DNA of 64,000 nucleotides from Spirosoma sp. KCTC 42546 (GCF_006965485.1 NZ_CP041360.1:930001-994000); one strand, 5' to 3'; shown: positions 34,058 through 44,216, numbered from the stretch's first letter. The notes: generated by a model not told the origin, from the letters alone. Numbers and translations are program-made.

Positions 34058-37000
34058 TCAATTCGCTGAGGGAGTACCGGGCGACCGGCGTAAAATGTCT
34101 GCCAGTGTGTTATAATCCACGGTAATAATAAACCCAACTCCTGTTTCAATAATGTATCCATCCAGTACTGCCTGATAGTCATTGCGCCGGTATGCTCTAA
34201 GCACATATCGACCGTCGCGCGTAACGTTGTAGTTAGCAGATACGTTGTCGAATACCTGGTTCTGACTGGGTGTGGCTGCGCTGGCCGAATTGTCCAGAAT
34301 GAAGTTTTTGCCTACCGAAACCGTGACCCTGCCAGATAGAAAACTCCGGGATAGGCCCACGTTCAAGTCGGTACGGCTGCCGTTGGTGGTACCACCCGTA
34401 TTGGCGCTACCTGCCTGCGACAAGAGATTAAAGTCTACATCAAACCCTTTTAGCACATTCGATGCCAGCCGCCCTAACTGATCAGACAGGAGTTTACTAA
34501 CACTACCAAGGGCTATATTTTTCGCCTGGGTATCCAGCCCGCCATTGTCCGAACCCGAGAAGAAATCCGATGTGTTTTCGGGTAGGAAGCGGTTGAGAAT
34601 CAAGAGTGCGAATACCTGTTTGTTGATTTGTGACTGATCCTGACGTAAGGTTTTTAACTTCGCTTCAATGTTGTTACCCAGTTCACTATTGGATGCATCT
34701 GAATTATTTTCGACTTCTGGCAAACGAATATCAAAGTCTAGTTTCGGAGCGGCTAAGTTGTTGCTTATACCTAAAGCTACTTCGAATGGCAGTTTGCGTT
34801 TAAGGCCTGCTGCGTCCGTGGTTGTCATCTCGCTACCGACTAAATCGCCGGGGGGGACCGAAACTTTGTAGATGGCGGTCATATTGATATCGGCTTTGAG
34901 GGGATCGCCCGTGAAGTTGATATAACCGCCCTTCTGGATCTCAAACTGCCGTTTCAATACCTGATAGGTCAGTGAATAAGAACCCTCAGTCACTTCGTAG
35001 CGGCCCAATACGGTCACCTGACCAGAGGCATTGACCCCCACATTAAGCTGTGCATTACCCCGTACCCGCAGGTTATCGCCATTAAGCTCATCCACGACGA
35101 TGGTTAACTCCGATTTCTCATCCGCTTCGAGGTCGAGGGAAATCGTCGAATTGGTGAGTTGATCGAAGGCGAGTCTGGGTGTTTTTAAACTGTCTGGTTT
35201 CGGTTTGTATAGATACTTGGTCAGTACCAGTGAGTCCTTGTGATTGATAAACGTAACGATCTTGTTAGACTCATCCGCATTTAATGACTGGTCGGGCAGG
35301 ACCATCGATATTTTGCTATCCTCATCAAGTCGAATGGTACCATTGACCGAAGGACTGCTTCCTGTTCCTTTGATCCGTAGATCCGAGGTAATCGAGGCCT
35401 GTCCGTAGGCATAGTCATTGTCTTTCCGAGCGGCATTCAACACCTGAAAATGATCCGCCCGAACGCGTAGATTATAGGCTACATCTGGTAAGTTTTTAAG
35501 AACAACGGTTCCATCAGTTGTGAGGATACGGCCCTTTTCATCTCGTAACTTAAATGAATTCAGCGTAATCGTCTGGCCCGAGAATGCGAGTTTCTCCTGA
35601 TCAATATGGTAGGTTGCATTCAGTTGCTTGATGTTAAACGCCACCGAGTCGAAGGCCACGCTACCGTCCATGACGGGATTGTCAATCGCGCCCGCTACCG
35701 TGAAATCACCAACAAGCTGACCCTTTGCCTGGCGCAGTTCACCAAAGCTGAAGGCTTCAATGGTGCGGGCATCTAATCGGTTCAACTTAATAGCCAGATC
35801 AAGCGCTTGTTTGGCGTTCTCTGGGTTATAAAAACCTGTTACGGTTGCGTCATTGTAAGGTCCTGACAGGGCTGTGTTGACGTTGATTCGGCCATCCGAG
35901 CTATTATTAAAGCGGGCGGTTAGGTTACCGATAGGCTTACTCATCACCTTCAGGCTATCCACATAGATCGACCCGATGAAGGCGAGACTACTTGTCGTAC
36001 TCATGTAATCGCGCACAACAATGGTACCGTTCAGTTGTCCGCTGGCCAGAGTCGTATCCTGATTGGCCAATCGTGCCAGATTAGCCAGCTCAATGGATCG
36101 GGCCGTTACCCGAATGGGTGCGTTGCCATACTGTTCTGTATTGTTTATTTCAAGTGATTGCTGACCTGTTGCAATGCGTATATTATTGATCAGTACGCCA
36201 TCTTTACCATATTGGGCGAAGCCAGCAGTATCAGTTTGCCAGCGTTCGTAATTGGTAAGCAATCCATTGGGGGCAAATTTGAAGCGGTAGCTAGAGTCAA
36301 CAACACTCAATGTGCCCGCAAGACCATGAAGATCCTGATTGATGGAGTCTTTATTGACAATGGCAAATCGGAACTGGTTATTGGCGGCTACCCCATTTAG
36401 ATCCGTTTGCCGGATGTTCATGCCGTTATATAACACCCCATCAATTTGCCCATCAACTTTCAATTGATTGTTAGCTCCTCTCAGCGCAAATGTGCTCCCT
36501 TTTAACGTCGTAGTGTCGTACACAACAACACCTGTGCGCAAGGTAGCCGATAGGGTTGTATCGCGACTATTGTCCAGATAAGCGTCAAACCGGACGGTAT
36601 CCAGACGGGTTAAATCAGGGACAAAGGCCTGAAATAATGGATTCTGATACGCTTTTAGCGATAGTGTAAAGGCGTGTGGTGGCGGAATTCTCTTGTAGGC
36701 CAACGAAGGCAAAGCGATATACTGACTGATTTCACCCGCAATGATGTCGTAGAGTTGTGCGTAATTAAACTGCCCGTTCAGTTTGAGCTGAGCACCTGGC
36801 AATCGGGCAACTACGTTTTTTGTGTTCCCATTCGCGGCTAATCGGGCGTAGAGCGAATCAATGGGATAGCTCTTCCCATTCAGACTCAACACGGCGTCAC
36901 TCGCCGAAACGGTGCCGACGGGTTTGGCCGGATCGGTAGAAGCCATGTCGAGGATAATCTTTCCTTTGAGTGAGAGCGGGTCTTTATACAGTTTTAGTTT

Positions 37001-39121
37001 TTGCAGGTTTAATTCCTGAATAACCGTTTCGCCAACCACACTCGGAAATTCGCCTTTCAATCCGACTTTCGTATCAATCGTTAGGTTCGCATTGGGATCG
37101 TTAAGGGCACCGGTTAGGTTCAGTAACCCATTGGCTAATCGACCTTTTGCATCCAGATTCTGGTACGTATAGCCGTTCAAATCGGCTGATTGTATGGCTA
37201 GATCAAAATTAGTTGTCAGCGTTTTTACGTCGATACCGCGCCCATCAACGGTGGCCCGGCCGGTTATTTTACCAATGGTACCCGTTTGCTTGAGCCACTT
37301 GCCCGCATCGAACTCATTGAGCTTAAGCGTTCCTTTATAGGTTTGATTTTTACCCGAAACAAAGCCCGCCAATCGTCCATCGAAATCTGCTGTACCCCAT
37401 TCGGTATTTACTTTCGTATTTAAAATAAGGTCATTCAACTGACCATTAATTTTTCCGGTCAGTTTTATAGAAGGTGGTAACGCAATGGATGAGGGAATGG
37501 ACCCTTTGGGAGCCAGCTTGTTAATATCGGCCAGGCTGGTGGTTGCTTCCTGCACCGTCATGGCTACACCTAAATGGTCAGGATCGGTTACATTTGTCAG
37601 CTTACCACTGGCCCGGACTCTCGTGCCGGAGAGCATGGTCAGTTCAACACGCGGCAGATTCAGCGCAGCCAGTGTACCCACGACCTGAGCGTTGGCTTTG
37701 AACACGCCCCCTTTGTTCCCTGCAAAGGGGGGCGTATCGGCTAACGAAGGTGCCAGTTGAAGCACGTCATCTACCGATAGGCGACTGTCGCGAAGATTTA
37801 CCCGAACGTTCACTCGCTTGGCAAAACGCGGGTTGCTCAACTGAGCGAGCGAATCGTAACGGAGTACCAACTGATCCCGAAGGAGGGTGGTTGGGGTTTG
37901 AATATAGAGCTTAGTCAGCGTAGTAGTCGTATCTGTGTAGAGCAGATTTCCGTCAAGTTGCTGAAGTACAAAGCCACTGGTTGCCCGGAAACGACCATTG
38001 CGGAGCTGTCCGCTAATGCGTTGGCCACGCTTGCCTAAATCCTGATAAACCAGAAAGCGCCCGTCGATACCCAGATTTCGTAAATCGAGGTGCCCATAAT
38101 CCAGTCCCTGTTTCTGCCGAGGTGCTGTTTCGTCATCGTACCGAATGCGGTTGTTAGCAAACCGAACATTGGTGACTTTTGCTTGCCATCCTGGGGAAGC
38201 GGAAGTCGTAGCTGTTGGAGCCGTAACGGTTGGCTTTTTAGTCGGCTTAGTTAAAATGGCAGCAACATCTGCATTGGTAAGATTGAGGGATTTGATACCA
38301 ATTTTTTCGCCCTCCAAGTATAAATAATCCGACTCCATGGCCAATTGCTCGGCACTACCCTGCGTTTTGAAATCGGCGGTTTCAACCCGAATGTCCCACT
38401 TGGCATGATTGATCTGCCATTTTCCAAGAGCAAGATCAAGTGTATCGCCGGGTTTACTGGGTGTACCTGGTGGCGTAGGCAAGCCTTCGTACAGGCGCGT
38501 ATACACGTTCAGTCCGTTGGCTGTTACGTTCGATAAATGGTATTGGGATTTGTTTACGTCAGTCTTGTCGAATGTGGCCCGAAGGCTATCCAGGTAGGCG
38601 TTTACATCAGCTCCTGTTACATCATCTTTATACTTAATCCGAACATCCCGAAGCGCAATCCCCGTCAACTTAATGGCCATTGGCGTCGATACAGTGTCGG
38701 AGGGTTCGGGGGCGGTACCTGTATCAAACGCGTCGAGGATATACTGAAAGTTAAACGCAGTGTCGGGTAACGTTCGGGTGACGTTCAGGCGAATATGCTC
38801 CAGCTCAATCTGATTCAGGGCAACTCGGTTGTTCAGCAAGCCCCACATATCGAGGTCCACTCGCATGCGGCCACCATTTAAAAGTGTATCGCCCTTAGGT
38901 GTTTTAAAGAAAACATCTTCTAACTCAATCCAGTCGGGAATCGAGTATGTAACGCGACCGATGTGAAAGGGCGATTGAAGTTTTTTGGCGAGGTAGGAGT
39001 TCACCTGCTTCGTTACGAACTGCTGACCCCAGGGTGTAGTTGCCACAAGCACCACGAATCCCCCCAGCAGCAGAACGAGCGCAAGGATACCAAGAAGGAC
39101 ACGAACGATCAGTTTCGCCAC
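34058..39121 (-). CDS. tamB: Translocation and assembly module protein TamB (DUF490)
   Basis: A 1687-residue protein with one N-terminal membrane anchor (MAKLIVRVLLGILALVLLLG) and a very long beta-rich body typical of TamB/AsmA-like bridge proteins. The C-terminal DUF490 region (roughly residues 1200-1600) includes GRYEVTEGSYSLTYQVLKRQ and FNLLSQAG. TamB spans the periplasm as a groove between inner and outer membrane. The tamA-like gene follows after 6 bp. A TTG/TAGCTTTG promoter pair lies about 105 bp upstream. Length is within the wide range of Bacteroidota TamB. Confidence 0.92.
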   Translation of the reverse strand: MAKLIVRVLLGILALVLLLGGFVVLVATTPWGQQFVTKQVNSYLAKKLQSPFHIGRVTYSIPDWIELEDVFFKTPKGDTLLNGGRMRVDLDMWGLLNNRVALNQIELEHIRLNVTRTLPDTAFNFQYILDAFDTGTAPEPSDTVSTPMAIKLTGIALRDVRIKYKDDVTGADVNAYLDSLRATFDKTDVNKSQYHLSNVTANGLNVYTRLYEGLPTPPGTPSKPGDTLDLALGKWQINHAKWDIRVETADFKTQGSAEQLAMESDYLYLEGEKIGIKSLNLTNADVAAILTKPTKKPTVTAPTATTSASPGWQAKVTNVRFANNRIRYDDETAPRQKQGLDYGHLDLRNLGIDGRFLVYQDLGKRGQRISGQLRNGRFRATSGFVLQQLDGNLLYTDTTTTLTKLYIQTPTTLLRDQLVLRYDSLAQLSNPRFAKRVNVRVNLRDSRLSVDDVLQLAPSLADTPPFAGNKGGVFKANAQVVGTLAALNLPRVELTMLSGTRVRASGKLTNVTDPDHLGVAMTVQEATTSLADINKLAPKGSIPSSIALPPSIKLTGKINGQLNDLILNTKVNTEWGTADFDGRLAGFVSGKNQTYKGTLKLNEFDAGKWLKQTGTIGKITGRATVDGRGIDVKTLTTNFDLAIQSADLNGYTYQNLDAKGRLANGLLNLTGALNDPNANLTIDTKVGLKGEFPSVVGETVIQELNLQKLKLYKDPLSLKGKIILDMASTDPAKPVGTVSASDAVLSLNGKSYPIDSLYARLAANGNTKNVVARLPGAQLKLNGQFNYAQLYDIIAGEISQYIALPSLAYKRIPPPHAFTLSLKAYQNPLFQAFVPDLTRLDTVRFDAYLDNSRDTTLSATLRTGVVVYDTTTLKGSTFALRGANNQLKVDGQIDGVLYNGMNIRQTDLNGVAANNQFRFAIVNKDSINQDLHGLAGTLSVVDSSYRFKFAPNGLLTNYERWQTDTAGFAQYGKDGVLINNIRIATGQQSLEINNTEQYGNAPIRVTARSIELANLARLANQDTTLASGQLNGTIVVRDYMSTTSSLAFIGSIYVDSLKVMSKPIGNLTARFNNSSDGRINVNTALSGPYNDATVTGFYNPENAKQALDLAIKLNRLDARTIEAFSFGELRQAKGQLVGDFTVAGAIDNPVMDGSVAFDSVAFNIKQLNATYHIDQEKLAFSGQTITLNSFKLRDEKGRILTTDGTVVLKNLPDVAYNLRVRADHFQVLNAARKDNDYAYGQASITSDLRIKGTGSSPSVNGTIRLDEDSKISMVLPDQSLNADESNKIVTFINHKDSLVLTKYLYKPKPDSLKTPRLAFDQLTNSTISLDLEADEKSELTIVVDELNGDNLRVRGNAQLNVGVNASGQVTVLGRYEVTEGSYSLTYQVLKRQFEIQKGGYINFTGDPLKADINMTAIYKVSVPPGDLVGSEMTTTDAAGLKRKLPFEVALGISNNLAAPKLDFDIRLPEVENNSDASNSELGNNIEAKLKTLRQDQSQINKQVFALLILNRFLPENTSDFFSGSDNGGLDTQAKNIALGSVSKLLSDQLGRLASNVLKGFDVDFNLLSQAGSANTGGTTNGSRTDLNVGLSRSFLSGRVTVSVGKNFILDNSASAATPSQNQVFDNVSANYNVTRDGRYVLRAYRRNDYQAVLDGYIIETGVGFIITVDYNTLADILRRSPGTPSAN

Positions 39122-39229
39122 AATAAATTAAGTTTTCCGGTTGGCTGGAAACCGGTTTAGCGTTGTATAGAGATAACAAGGTTTCCTTTCATAACTCGTC
39201 TGGAAGGAAATATGTTAAGCAGATAATGT

Positions 39230-39261
39230 CAAAGCTACTAAATGTCCAGAAACATCTACAA
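39230..39261 (-). promoter_or_regulatory. Promoter of tamB-tamA
   Basis: On the minus strand TTG (39261-39259), 21 bases, then TAGCTTTG (39237-39230): a good TTG-N21-TAnnTTTG pair about 108 bp before tamB. Confidence 0.6.
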
Positions 39262-39419
39262 TTTTTCAAATTGAGCAGCCTGGCTAACAAGTTTAAAAGC
39301 TCTTTAGTCTATACGCGCTTTGCCGTACTATTGTTGCTATACGCTAATCATTGGCATCAACCAATCGTCTAATCAGCTAACCTTTTGTAAGGTGCAAGGA
39401 CTCTTTCTTGAACAAGTTG

Positions 39420-39450
39420 TTGCAGACACGGGGTGAAGGGGGTAATTTTG
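39420..39450 (+). promoter_or_regulatory. Promoter of terC
   Basis: TTG (39420-39422), 20 bases, then TAATTTTG (39443-39450), 20 bp before the TerC ATG: a good match to the Bacteroidota pattern. Confidence 0.65.
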
Positions 39451-39470
39451 GGCTTCACTTCGGTTCAACC

Positions 39471-40280
39471 ATGAGCAACCTCTTTACTGCTGAATCCATT
39501 ATCAGTTTATTAACCCTGACATTTTTGGAAATTGTCCTGGGTATCGATAATATCATTTTTATTTCCATCGCGGCCAATAAGCTTGCCAGGAAAGACCAGC
39601 CTAAGGCCCGGAATATTGGTCTGGCTTTGGCCATGGCCTTTCGACTCGTACTCTTGCTGGGAATTTCGGTAGTTATATCACTCAGCAAACCGTTTACGCA
39701 CATTGACGCTGGCTGGTTTAAAGCAGCCTTTACAGGGCAGAGCCTGATTTTGTTTGGTGGGGGATTATTCCTGCTCTACAAAGCCACCTCCGAAATTCAC
39801 CACAAACTGGAAGGGGGCGACCATGAGGAAACGGGTAGTGTGAAAAGCAAAACGACCGTTTCGAGCGTGGTTACGCAAATTGCTATCACCAATATCGTTT
39901 TCTCGATCGACTCTATCCTGACGGCAATTGGCTTAACGCAGAACGTAGCCATTATGATGATTGCGGTAATCTTATCTATCCTAATCATGATGTTCTTTGC
40001 CGGGCCCGTCGGTAAATTCGTAAATGACCACCCCACGATTCAAATGCTTGGGCTGACGTTCCTGATTATGATTGGTTTTATGCTGGTAGCTGAGGGAGCC
40101 CACCTGTCGGAAGTTGTCATCTTCGACCAGGAAGTGGGTAGCGTACCCAAAGGTTATCTCTATTTTGCGATCGCGTTCTCACTCCTGGTCGAATTCCTGA
40201 ACATTCGCCTGCGTAAAAAACAGAAACCTGTTAAGCTGCATTCCTACGAAGGCCAACCCGATCAGGATGGAATGATCTAA
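39471..40280 (+). CDS. TerC-family integral membrane protein
   Basis: A 269-residue membrane protein of the TerC family, linked to tellurite resistance and metal homeostasis, with manganese export or metalation of exocytoplasmic enzymes proposed for homologues. EIVLGIDNIIFISI (Asp in membrane) and the later ITNIVFSIDSILTAIGL carry the repeated acidic motif of TerC. A His/Asp-rich cytoplasmic loop (HHKLEGGDHEE) lies between helices. The ATG at 39471 follows the promoter and starts the first helix; the longer frame would extend across the promoter itself. Length fits. Confidence 0.92.
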   Translation: MSNLFTAESIISLLTLTFLEIVLGIDNIIFISIAANKLARKDQPKARNIGLALAMAFRLVLLLGISVVISLSKPFTHIDAGWFKAAFTGQSLILFGGGLFLLYKATSEIHHKLEGGDHEETGSVKSKTTVSSVVTQIAITNIVFSIDSILTAIGLTQNVAIMMIAVILSILIMMFFAGPVGKFVNDHPTIQMLGLTFLIMIGFMLVAEGAHLSEVVIFDQEVGSVPKGYLYFAIAFSLLVEFLNIRLRKKQKPVKLHSYEGQPDQDGMI

Positions 40281-40287
40281 TTTTGGC

Positions 40288-40384
40288 GATTCGTTGAGTG
40301 GGTGAAGTAAGTGCAGTCGGTTTTAGTGACCATACTTACTTTACCCACTTCCCCTAATCCACTACTTCACTCACTTCACGAATC
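40288..40384. repeat. GTGAAGTAAGTG-word inverted repeat
   Basis: GATTCGTTGAGTGGGTGAAG on the left is answered by CTACTTCACTCACTTCACGAATC-type words on the right, with an inner TACTTACTTTACCCACTTCC. The hairpin is imperfect, lies between terC and nuoN, and ends 6 bp before the nuoN start. Confidence 0.6.
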
Positions 40385-40390
40385 CCTGAT

Positions 40391-41908
40391 TTGTCCTTAA
40401 CCGATCAATTACACGACATTATCAATAGCCTCGGCGGTTTTGGACCGGAGGTGTGGTTGTCGGCGTCTTTTTGTGTGCTGCTGGTAGCCGAACTGGTATT
40501 CGTTCGGGTCATGCCGATGCTCAGGGTTCGTAAATGGTTGGCTGGATTAAGTGTTGGGATCGTCTTGGTTGCTGGCGTTTGGGTTGTGCTAGCGCCTACG
40601 CGAGGGTACCTATTCATGCATCTGCTGTTTGTTGATAATCAGGCTATTTTTAGCCAGGTTGTTATTGCGTTGAGTGCAGCAGTTGTCCTGCTGTACGAAG
40701 CGTTCACACCATCGGAGCAACTGGGTAGCCGACCGAAATTGCCCCTGGAATGGTACTCATTACTCGTGGCTATGACGCTTGGTTTGTTTGTGATGACTCT
40801 ATCAGTCAACATGCTAAGCATTTACCTGAGCATTGAGCTGGTTTCCATCTGTTCCTATCTACTAACAGCGCTCACCGCCGATCGTAAGGCATCTGAAGGC
40901 GGGATTAAGTATCTCCTGTTTGGGGCGATCAGTTCAGCGATCATGCTGTACGGTATGTCGTTACTCTATGGTATGACCGGCACGCTTGATCTTACCGCTG
41001 ATGTGTTTGGTGCAGAACTCGCCCGGCAAGATACAGCTGTGGCTACAGTAGCTATTCTGCTAACGGGAGCCGGATTGTTTTTTAAGCTGGCTGGTGTTCC
41101 CTTCCACGTCTGGACCCCCGATGCGTACGAAGCCGCTCCAGTACCCGTGGCGGCCTTCTTTTCGATTGGGCCCAAAGCAGCTGCTGTACTAGTTCTGATG
41201 CGGATTGTAACGGCCCTGCCGCAGGAATCGTCTTTTGGTGGTGCTACGGCGAGTTCATTACAAACGCCATTGGCTATACTGGCGCTGGCTGGTATTTTGA
41301 TTGGTAATCTGTCCGCCCTTCGTCAAACCGATGCGAAACGACTATTAGCTTACTCAACGATTGCCCATGCTGGCTTTTTGCTAGTGGGCGTTGTGGCCAT
41401 GAATCAGGCTGGCTTTGAAGCCGTGTTGTTCTATGTTGGCACCTACCTGTTTATTTCGCTGGCCGCTTTCTTCCTGGTCGATTTGCTGGCTCGCAGTAAT
41501 GGCAGCGATTTAACAATTAGCAGCTTTGCGGGATTGGGCACCAAACAGCCTTTATTGTCGGTAGCACTGACGGTAGTTATGCTTGCCCTAACGGGTTTAC
41601 CGCCAACGGTTGGTTTCACCGCTAAACTCCTGTCATTCTCTGCGCTTTACGATGCTTATCAACATACAGGGAATGCCTGGTTACTGGCCTTGTTTGTGCT
41701 TGGCCTGCTGAATGCGTTGATTTCATTGGTCTATTATCTTAAAATTCCTTTCCTTCTCTTTTTTCGGCCGATGGCTTCCCGATCTGAGCCTCAGTTAGCT
41801 CTTCCAGTACCCAAAGTTGCTGCCTGGCTGGCTGTTGGATTAGTCATGCCCATAATCGCTTTATTTCTGAAACCAGAGCTTCTTTTACATTGGTTGGTGA
41901 ACTGGTAA
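40391..41908 (+). CDS. nuoN: NADH-quinone oxidoreductase subunit N
   Basis: A 505-residue antiporter-like subunit of respiratory complex I, with about 13-14 helices. The Lys/His-bearing proton path motifs are visible in SIELVSICSYLLTAL (Glu), KYLLFGAISSAIMLYGMSLLYG, GLFFKLAGVPFHVWTPDAYEAAP and AKRLLAYSTIAHAGFLLVG. The only start codon between the in-frame TAA at 40355 and the N-terminal family region is TTG 40391, so translation probably begins at TTG. No other nuo genes accompany it; the rest of complex I must be elsewhere or beyond the window. Confidence 0.93.
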   Translation: MSLTDQLHDIINSLGGFGPEVWLSASFCVLLVAELVFVRVMPMLRVRKWLAGLSVGIVLVAGVWVVLAPTRGYLFMHLLFVDNQAIFSQVVIALSAAVVLLYEAFTPSEQLGSRPKLPLEWYSLLVAMTLGLFVMTLSVNMLSIYLSIELVSICSYLLTALTADRKASEGGIKYLLFGAISSAIMLYGMSLLYGMTGTLDLTADVFGAELARQDTAVATVAILLTGAGLFFKLAGVPFHVWTPDAYEAAPVPVAAFFSIGPKAAAVLVLMRIVTALPQESSFGGATASSLQTPLAILALAGILIGNLSALRQTDAKRLLAYSTIAHAGFLLVGVVAMNQAGFEAVLFYVGTYLFISLAAFFLVDLLARSNGSDLTISSFAGLGTKQPLLSVALTVVMLALTGLPPTVGFTAKLLSFSALYDAYQHTGNAWLLALFVLGLLNALISLVYYLKIPFLLFFRPMASRSEPQLALPVPKVAAWLAVGLVMPIIALFLKPELLLHWLVNW

Positions 41909-41997
41909 CTAACCTCCATTAGATCAAATGAACCTGTCGACGTTCAGAAAAGGGTACTTTTTTCGTTTCTTTGCTCCTCAATACGTTTTCTGTGCCT

Positions 41998-42993
41998 ATG
42001 AATCCGGTCCTGGATATGACCCTCGATGAACTGTTTGATCAGTTCGATAAACTCCGCGTTCTGATTATTGGGGATGTTATGCTCGACTCCTATGTATGGG
42101 GGCGCGTTGAGCGGATTTCGCCCGAAGCACCCGTTCCAGTCGTAACGGTTGATCGGCGGGAGTTGCGCTTGGGTGGCGCGGGTAACGTATTGCTAAATGT
42201 ACAGGCACTCGGTGCTGAAGCAATTATTTGCTCAATTATCGGTACCGATGGGCCGGGTGATCAACTTCAACAGGAACTCTGCGACCGGGAGCTAAACTGC
42301 GATGGTCTGATCCGAAGTGCTGACCGAATTACAACGATCAAAGAGCGGATTATTGCCGGTTCGCAGCAGGTAGTACGTGTGGATACTGAAACCGACAAAT
42401 ATATCACGTCTGCCGAACGGGCGCAGTTAATTGCAAAGGCAAAAGAGCTGATTCCAACCTGCCACGTCGTTATTTTTGAAGACTATGACAAAGGTGTTCT
42501 GAGCAAAGAAGCCATTGCCGAAATCACCGACTTTGCCAATGAACAGGGCGTTCCAACCGTGGTTGATCCGAAGAAACGCAACTTCCTGTCTTATAAGAAT
42601 ACCACGCTTTTCAAGCCAAATTTGAAGGAGTTGCGTGAGGGGCTAAAAGTTGAATTCGACGTAGACAACGCTGATGAGTTTCAGGCAGTTGTTACGCAAT
42701 TGAAGGAAACGCTAAATCTGAAAGGTGCGCTTATCACTCTCTCGGAACGTGGCGCTTTTATTGACTATAATGGCGAGGCACTGAAACTCCCGGCCCACGT
42801 TCGTAAGATTGCCGACGTATCGGGTGCGGGCGATACTGTCATTAGCATCGCTGCCTGCTGCGTTGCGCTGAAACAATCACCGAGCATTATTGCGGGCTTG
42901 TCGAATCTCGGCGGGGGGCTAGTGTGTGAATCGGTTGGCGTAGTGCCAATTGATAAGGCACTGCTAAAAGAAGAAGCGAAAGAGCATTTATAA
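41998..42993 (+). CDS. hldA: D-glycero-beta-D-manno-heptose-7-phosphate kinase (HldA/RfaE domain I)
   Basis: A 331-residue PfkB-family kinase. It phosphorylates D-glycero-D-manno-heptose 7-phosphate at C1 on the way to ADP-heptose for LPS core. VLIIGDVMLDSYVWGRVERISPEAPVPV is the RfaE start; GGAGNVLLNVQALGA, EDYDKGVLS and the catalytic VSGAGDTVISI motif follow. The nucleotidyltransferase domain of bifunctional HldE is absent, so an HldC must be encoded elsewhere. ATG 41998 is chosen over a TTG at 41971, which would add unrelated residues. Confidence 0.9.
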   Translation: MNPVLDMTLDELFDQFDKLRVLIIGDVMLDSYVWGRVERISPEAPVPVVTVDRRELRLGGAGNVLLNVQALGAEAIICSIIGTDGPGDQLQQELCDRELNCDGLIRSADRITTIKERIIAGSQQVVRVDTETDKYITSAERAQLIAKAKELIPTCHVVIFEDYDKGVLSKEAIAEITDFANEQGVPTVVDPKKRNFLSYKNTTLFKPNLKELREGLKVEFDVDNADEFQAVVTQLKETLNLKGALITLSERGAFIDYNGEALKLPAHVRKIADVSGAGDTVISIAACCVALKQSPSIIAGLSNLGGGLVCESVGVVPIDKALLKEEAKEHL

Positions 42994-43030
42994 GATGGTC
43001 GAACTGGTGGTGCTGCCTCCCTTATCTGTG

Positions 43031-43146
43031 GTGCCGGGTTCTAAAACCTGGCACGAGTAGGTTTCTCAAAACCTGCTCGTGCCAGTTACTTGTCAGCAAT
43101 AGTTAGGTTTTGAGAAACCTAACGTGGCAGGTTTTAGAACCTGCCA
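43031..43146. repeat. Array of four palindromes with AGGTTTnnnnAAACCT core
   Basis: Four hairpin units stand in series between convergent hldA and hemE: 43031-43054 (GTGCC arms, TAA loop), 43050-43083 (GGCACGAGTAGGTTT with one mismatch), 43103-43122 (TTAGGTTT/AAACCTAA) and 43125-43146 (TGGCAGGTT/AACCTGCCA). They share the core AGGTTT...AAACCT. Confidence 0.75.
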
Positions 43147-43187
43147 TCACGGAATCACGGAATGAGGGATTCGGAAGAGATTTGACC

Positions 43188-44216
43188 TCACAGAATTGAA
43201 AACTCCTTCACCGCATCCACAAAGCACCTTGCTTTGCCGGGGTCAGTATCGGGATAAATGCCGTGGCCAAGATTGGCAATATAATGCTGGTGGCCAAATG
43301 AACTGAGCATCTGCTTTACTTCTGCCCGAATCTGGGAAAAATCAGCGTAGAGAACGCAAGGGTCCAGGTTGCCCTGCAAGACCCGGTCTGGAATCAACTG
43401 TCGTGATTCGTGCGGGTCCATGTTCCAGTCAAGACCGACAACATCGCAGCTCAACTGCCCAATTTCGTGCCGGGCGAAGAAAGCACCTTTGGCAAAAACC
43501 GTTACGGGTACATCACTGATCAGATCGCATATTTGTTTGATATAGGGGAGCGAGAATGTACGGTATTGTTCTGGGGACAGTATACCGGCCCACGAATCGA
43601 ACAACTGGATGAGATCGGCTCCGGCGCGTATCTGCGCCTGCAAATAGGCAATGGTACTATCCGTAATTTGCTGAAGCAGTGCATGGGCAAAATCAGGATC
43701 GGTGTAGAGTAGTTTCTTGGCTACCGAGAAGGTTTTTGAGCCTTTACCTTCGGTCATGTAGCAGAAAATGGTGAACGGCGCACCGGCAAACCCAATCAGG
43801 GGTACCCGGTTGTTCAGCTCTTTTTTAGTGAGCTTAATGGCGTCCAGTACATAACCCAGATCACTTTCGGCGTCGGCTACGCGCAGTCGGCTCAGGTCAG
43901 CCATGTTGCGAACCGTGGTTGGGAAAACCGGTCCACGACTTTCGATCATTTCATAGGGAAGCCCCATTGCTTCGGGTACTACCAGAATATCGGAGAAAAT
44001 AATAGCGGCATCCACATCGAACGCATCGACGGGCTGAATAGTCACTTCAGCTGCTAATTCGGGCGTTTTTGCCAGGGTTATGAAACTGCCAGCCTGCTCC
44101 CGAACTGCCCGGTATTGGGGTAACACGCGTCCGGCCTGGCGCATCATCCACACAGGTACACGCTCGGTCAATTCGCCCCGTGCTGTGCGGAGCAGCAAAT
44201 CATTTTGTAAAGTCAT
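43188..44216 (-). CDS. hemE: Uroporphyrinogen decarboxylase (HemE)
   Basis: A 342-residue cytosolic enzyme that converts uroporphyrinogen III to coproporphyrinogen III in haem synthesis. [16 protein letters not shown] near residue 20 carries the conserved Arg pair. [12 protein letters not shown] follows with the key Asp, then [23 protein letters not shown] and [12 protein letters not shown]. Length fits. ATG 44216 has a TATCTTTG box ending 4 bases upstream, suggesting a leaderless transcript. Confidence 0.96.
   Translation of the reverse strand: MTLQNDLLLRTARGELTERVPVWMMRQAGRVLPQYRAVREQAGSFITLAKTPELAAEVTIQPVDAFDVDAAIIFSDILVVPEAMGLPYEMIESRGPVFPTTVRNMADLSRLRVADAESDLGYVLDAIKLTKKELNNRVPLIGFAGAPFTIFCYMTEGKGSKTFSVAKKLLYTDPDFAHALLQQITDSTIAYLQAQIRAGADLIQLFDSWAGILSPEQYRTFSLPYIKQICDLISDVPVTVFAKGAFFARHEIGQLSCDVVGLDWNMDPHESRQLIPDRVLQGNLDPCVLYADFSQIRAEVKQMLSSFGHQHYIANLGHGIYPDTDPGKARCFVDAVKEFSIL

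Larger units (their letters stand above)
39122..39470. other. Divergent intergenic region between tamB and terC
   Basis: It holds the minus-strand tamB promoter (39230-39261) and the plus-strand terC promoter (39420-39450). A 69-codon plus frame in between (39163-39372) has no coding character. Confidence 0.6.

Noticed and set aside
39163..39372. Plus-strand 69-codon frame between tamB and terC
   Set aside because: No coding character; the region holds two promoters instead.
43031..43146. CRISPR array
   Set aside because: Units are palindromes of different length with no equal spacers; there are no cas genes.
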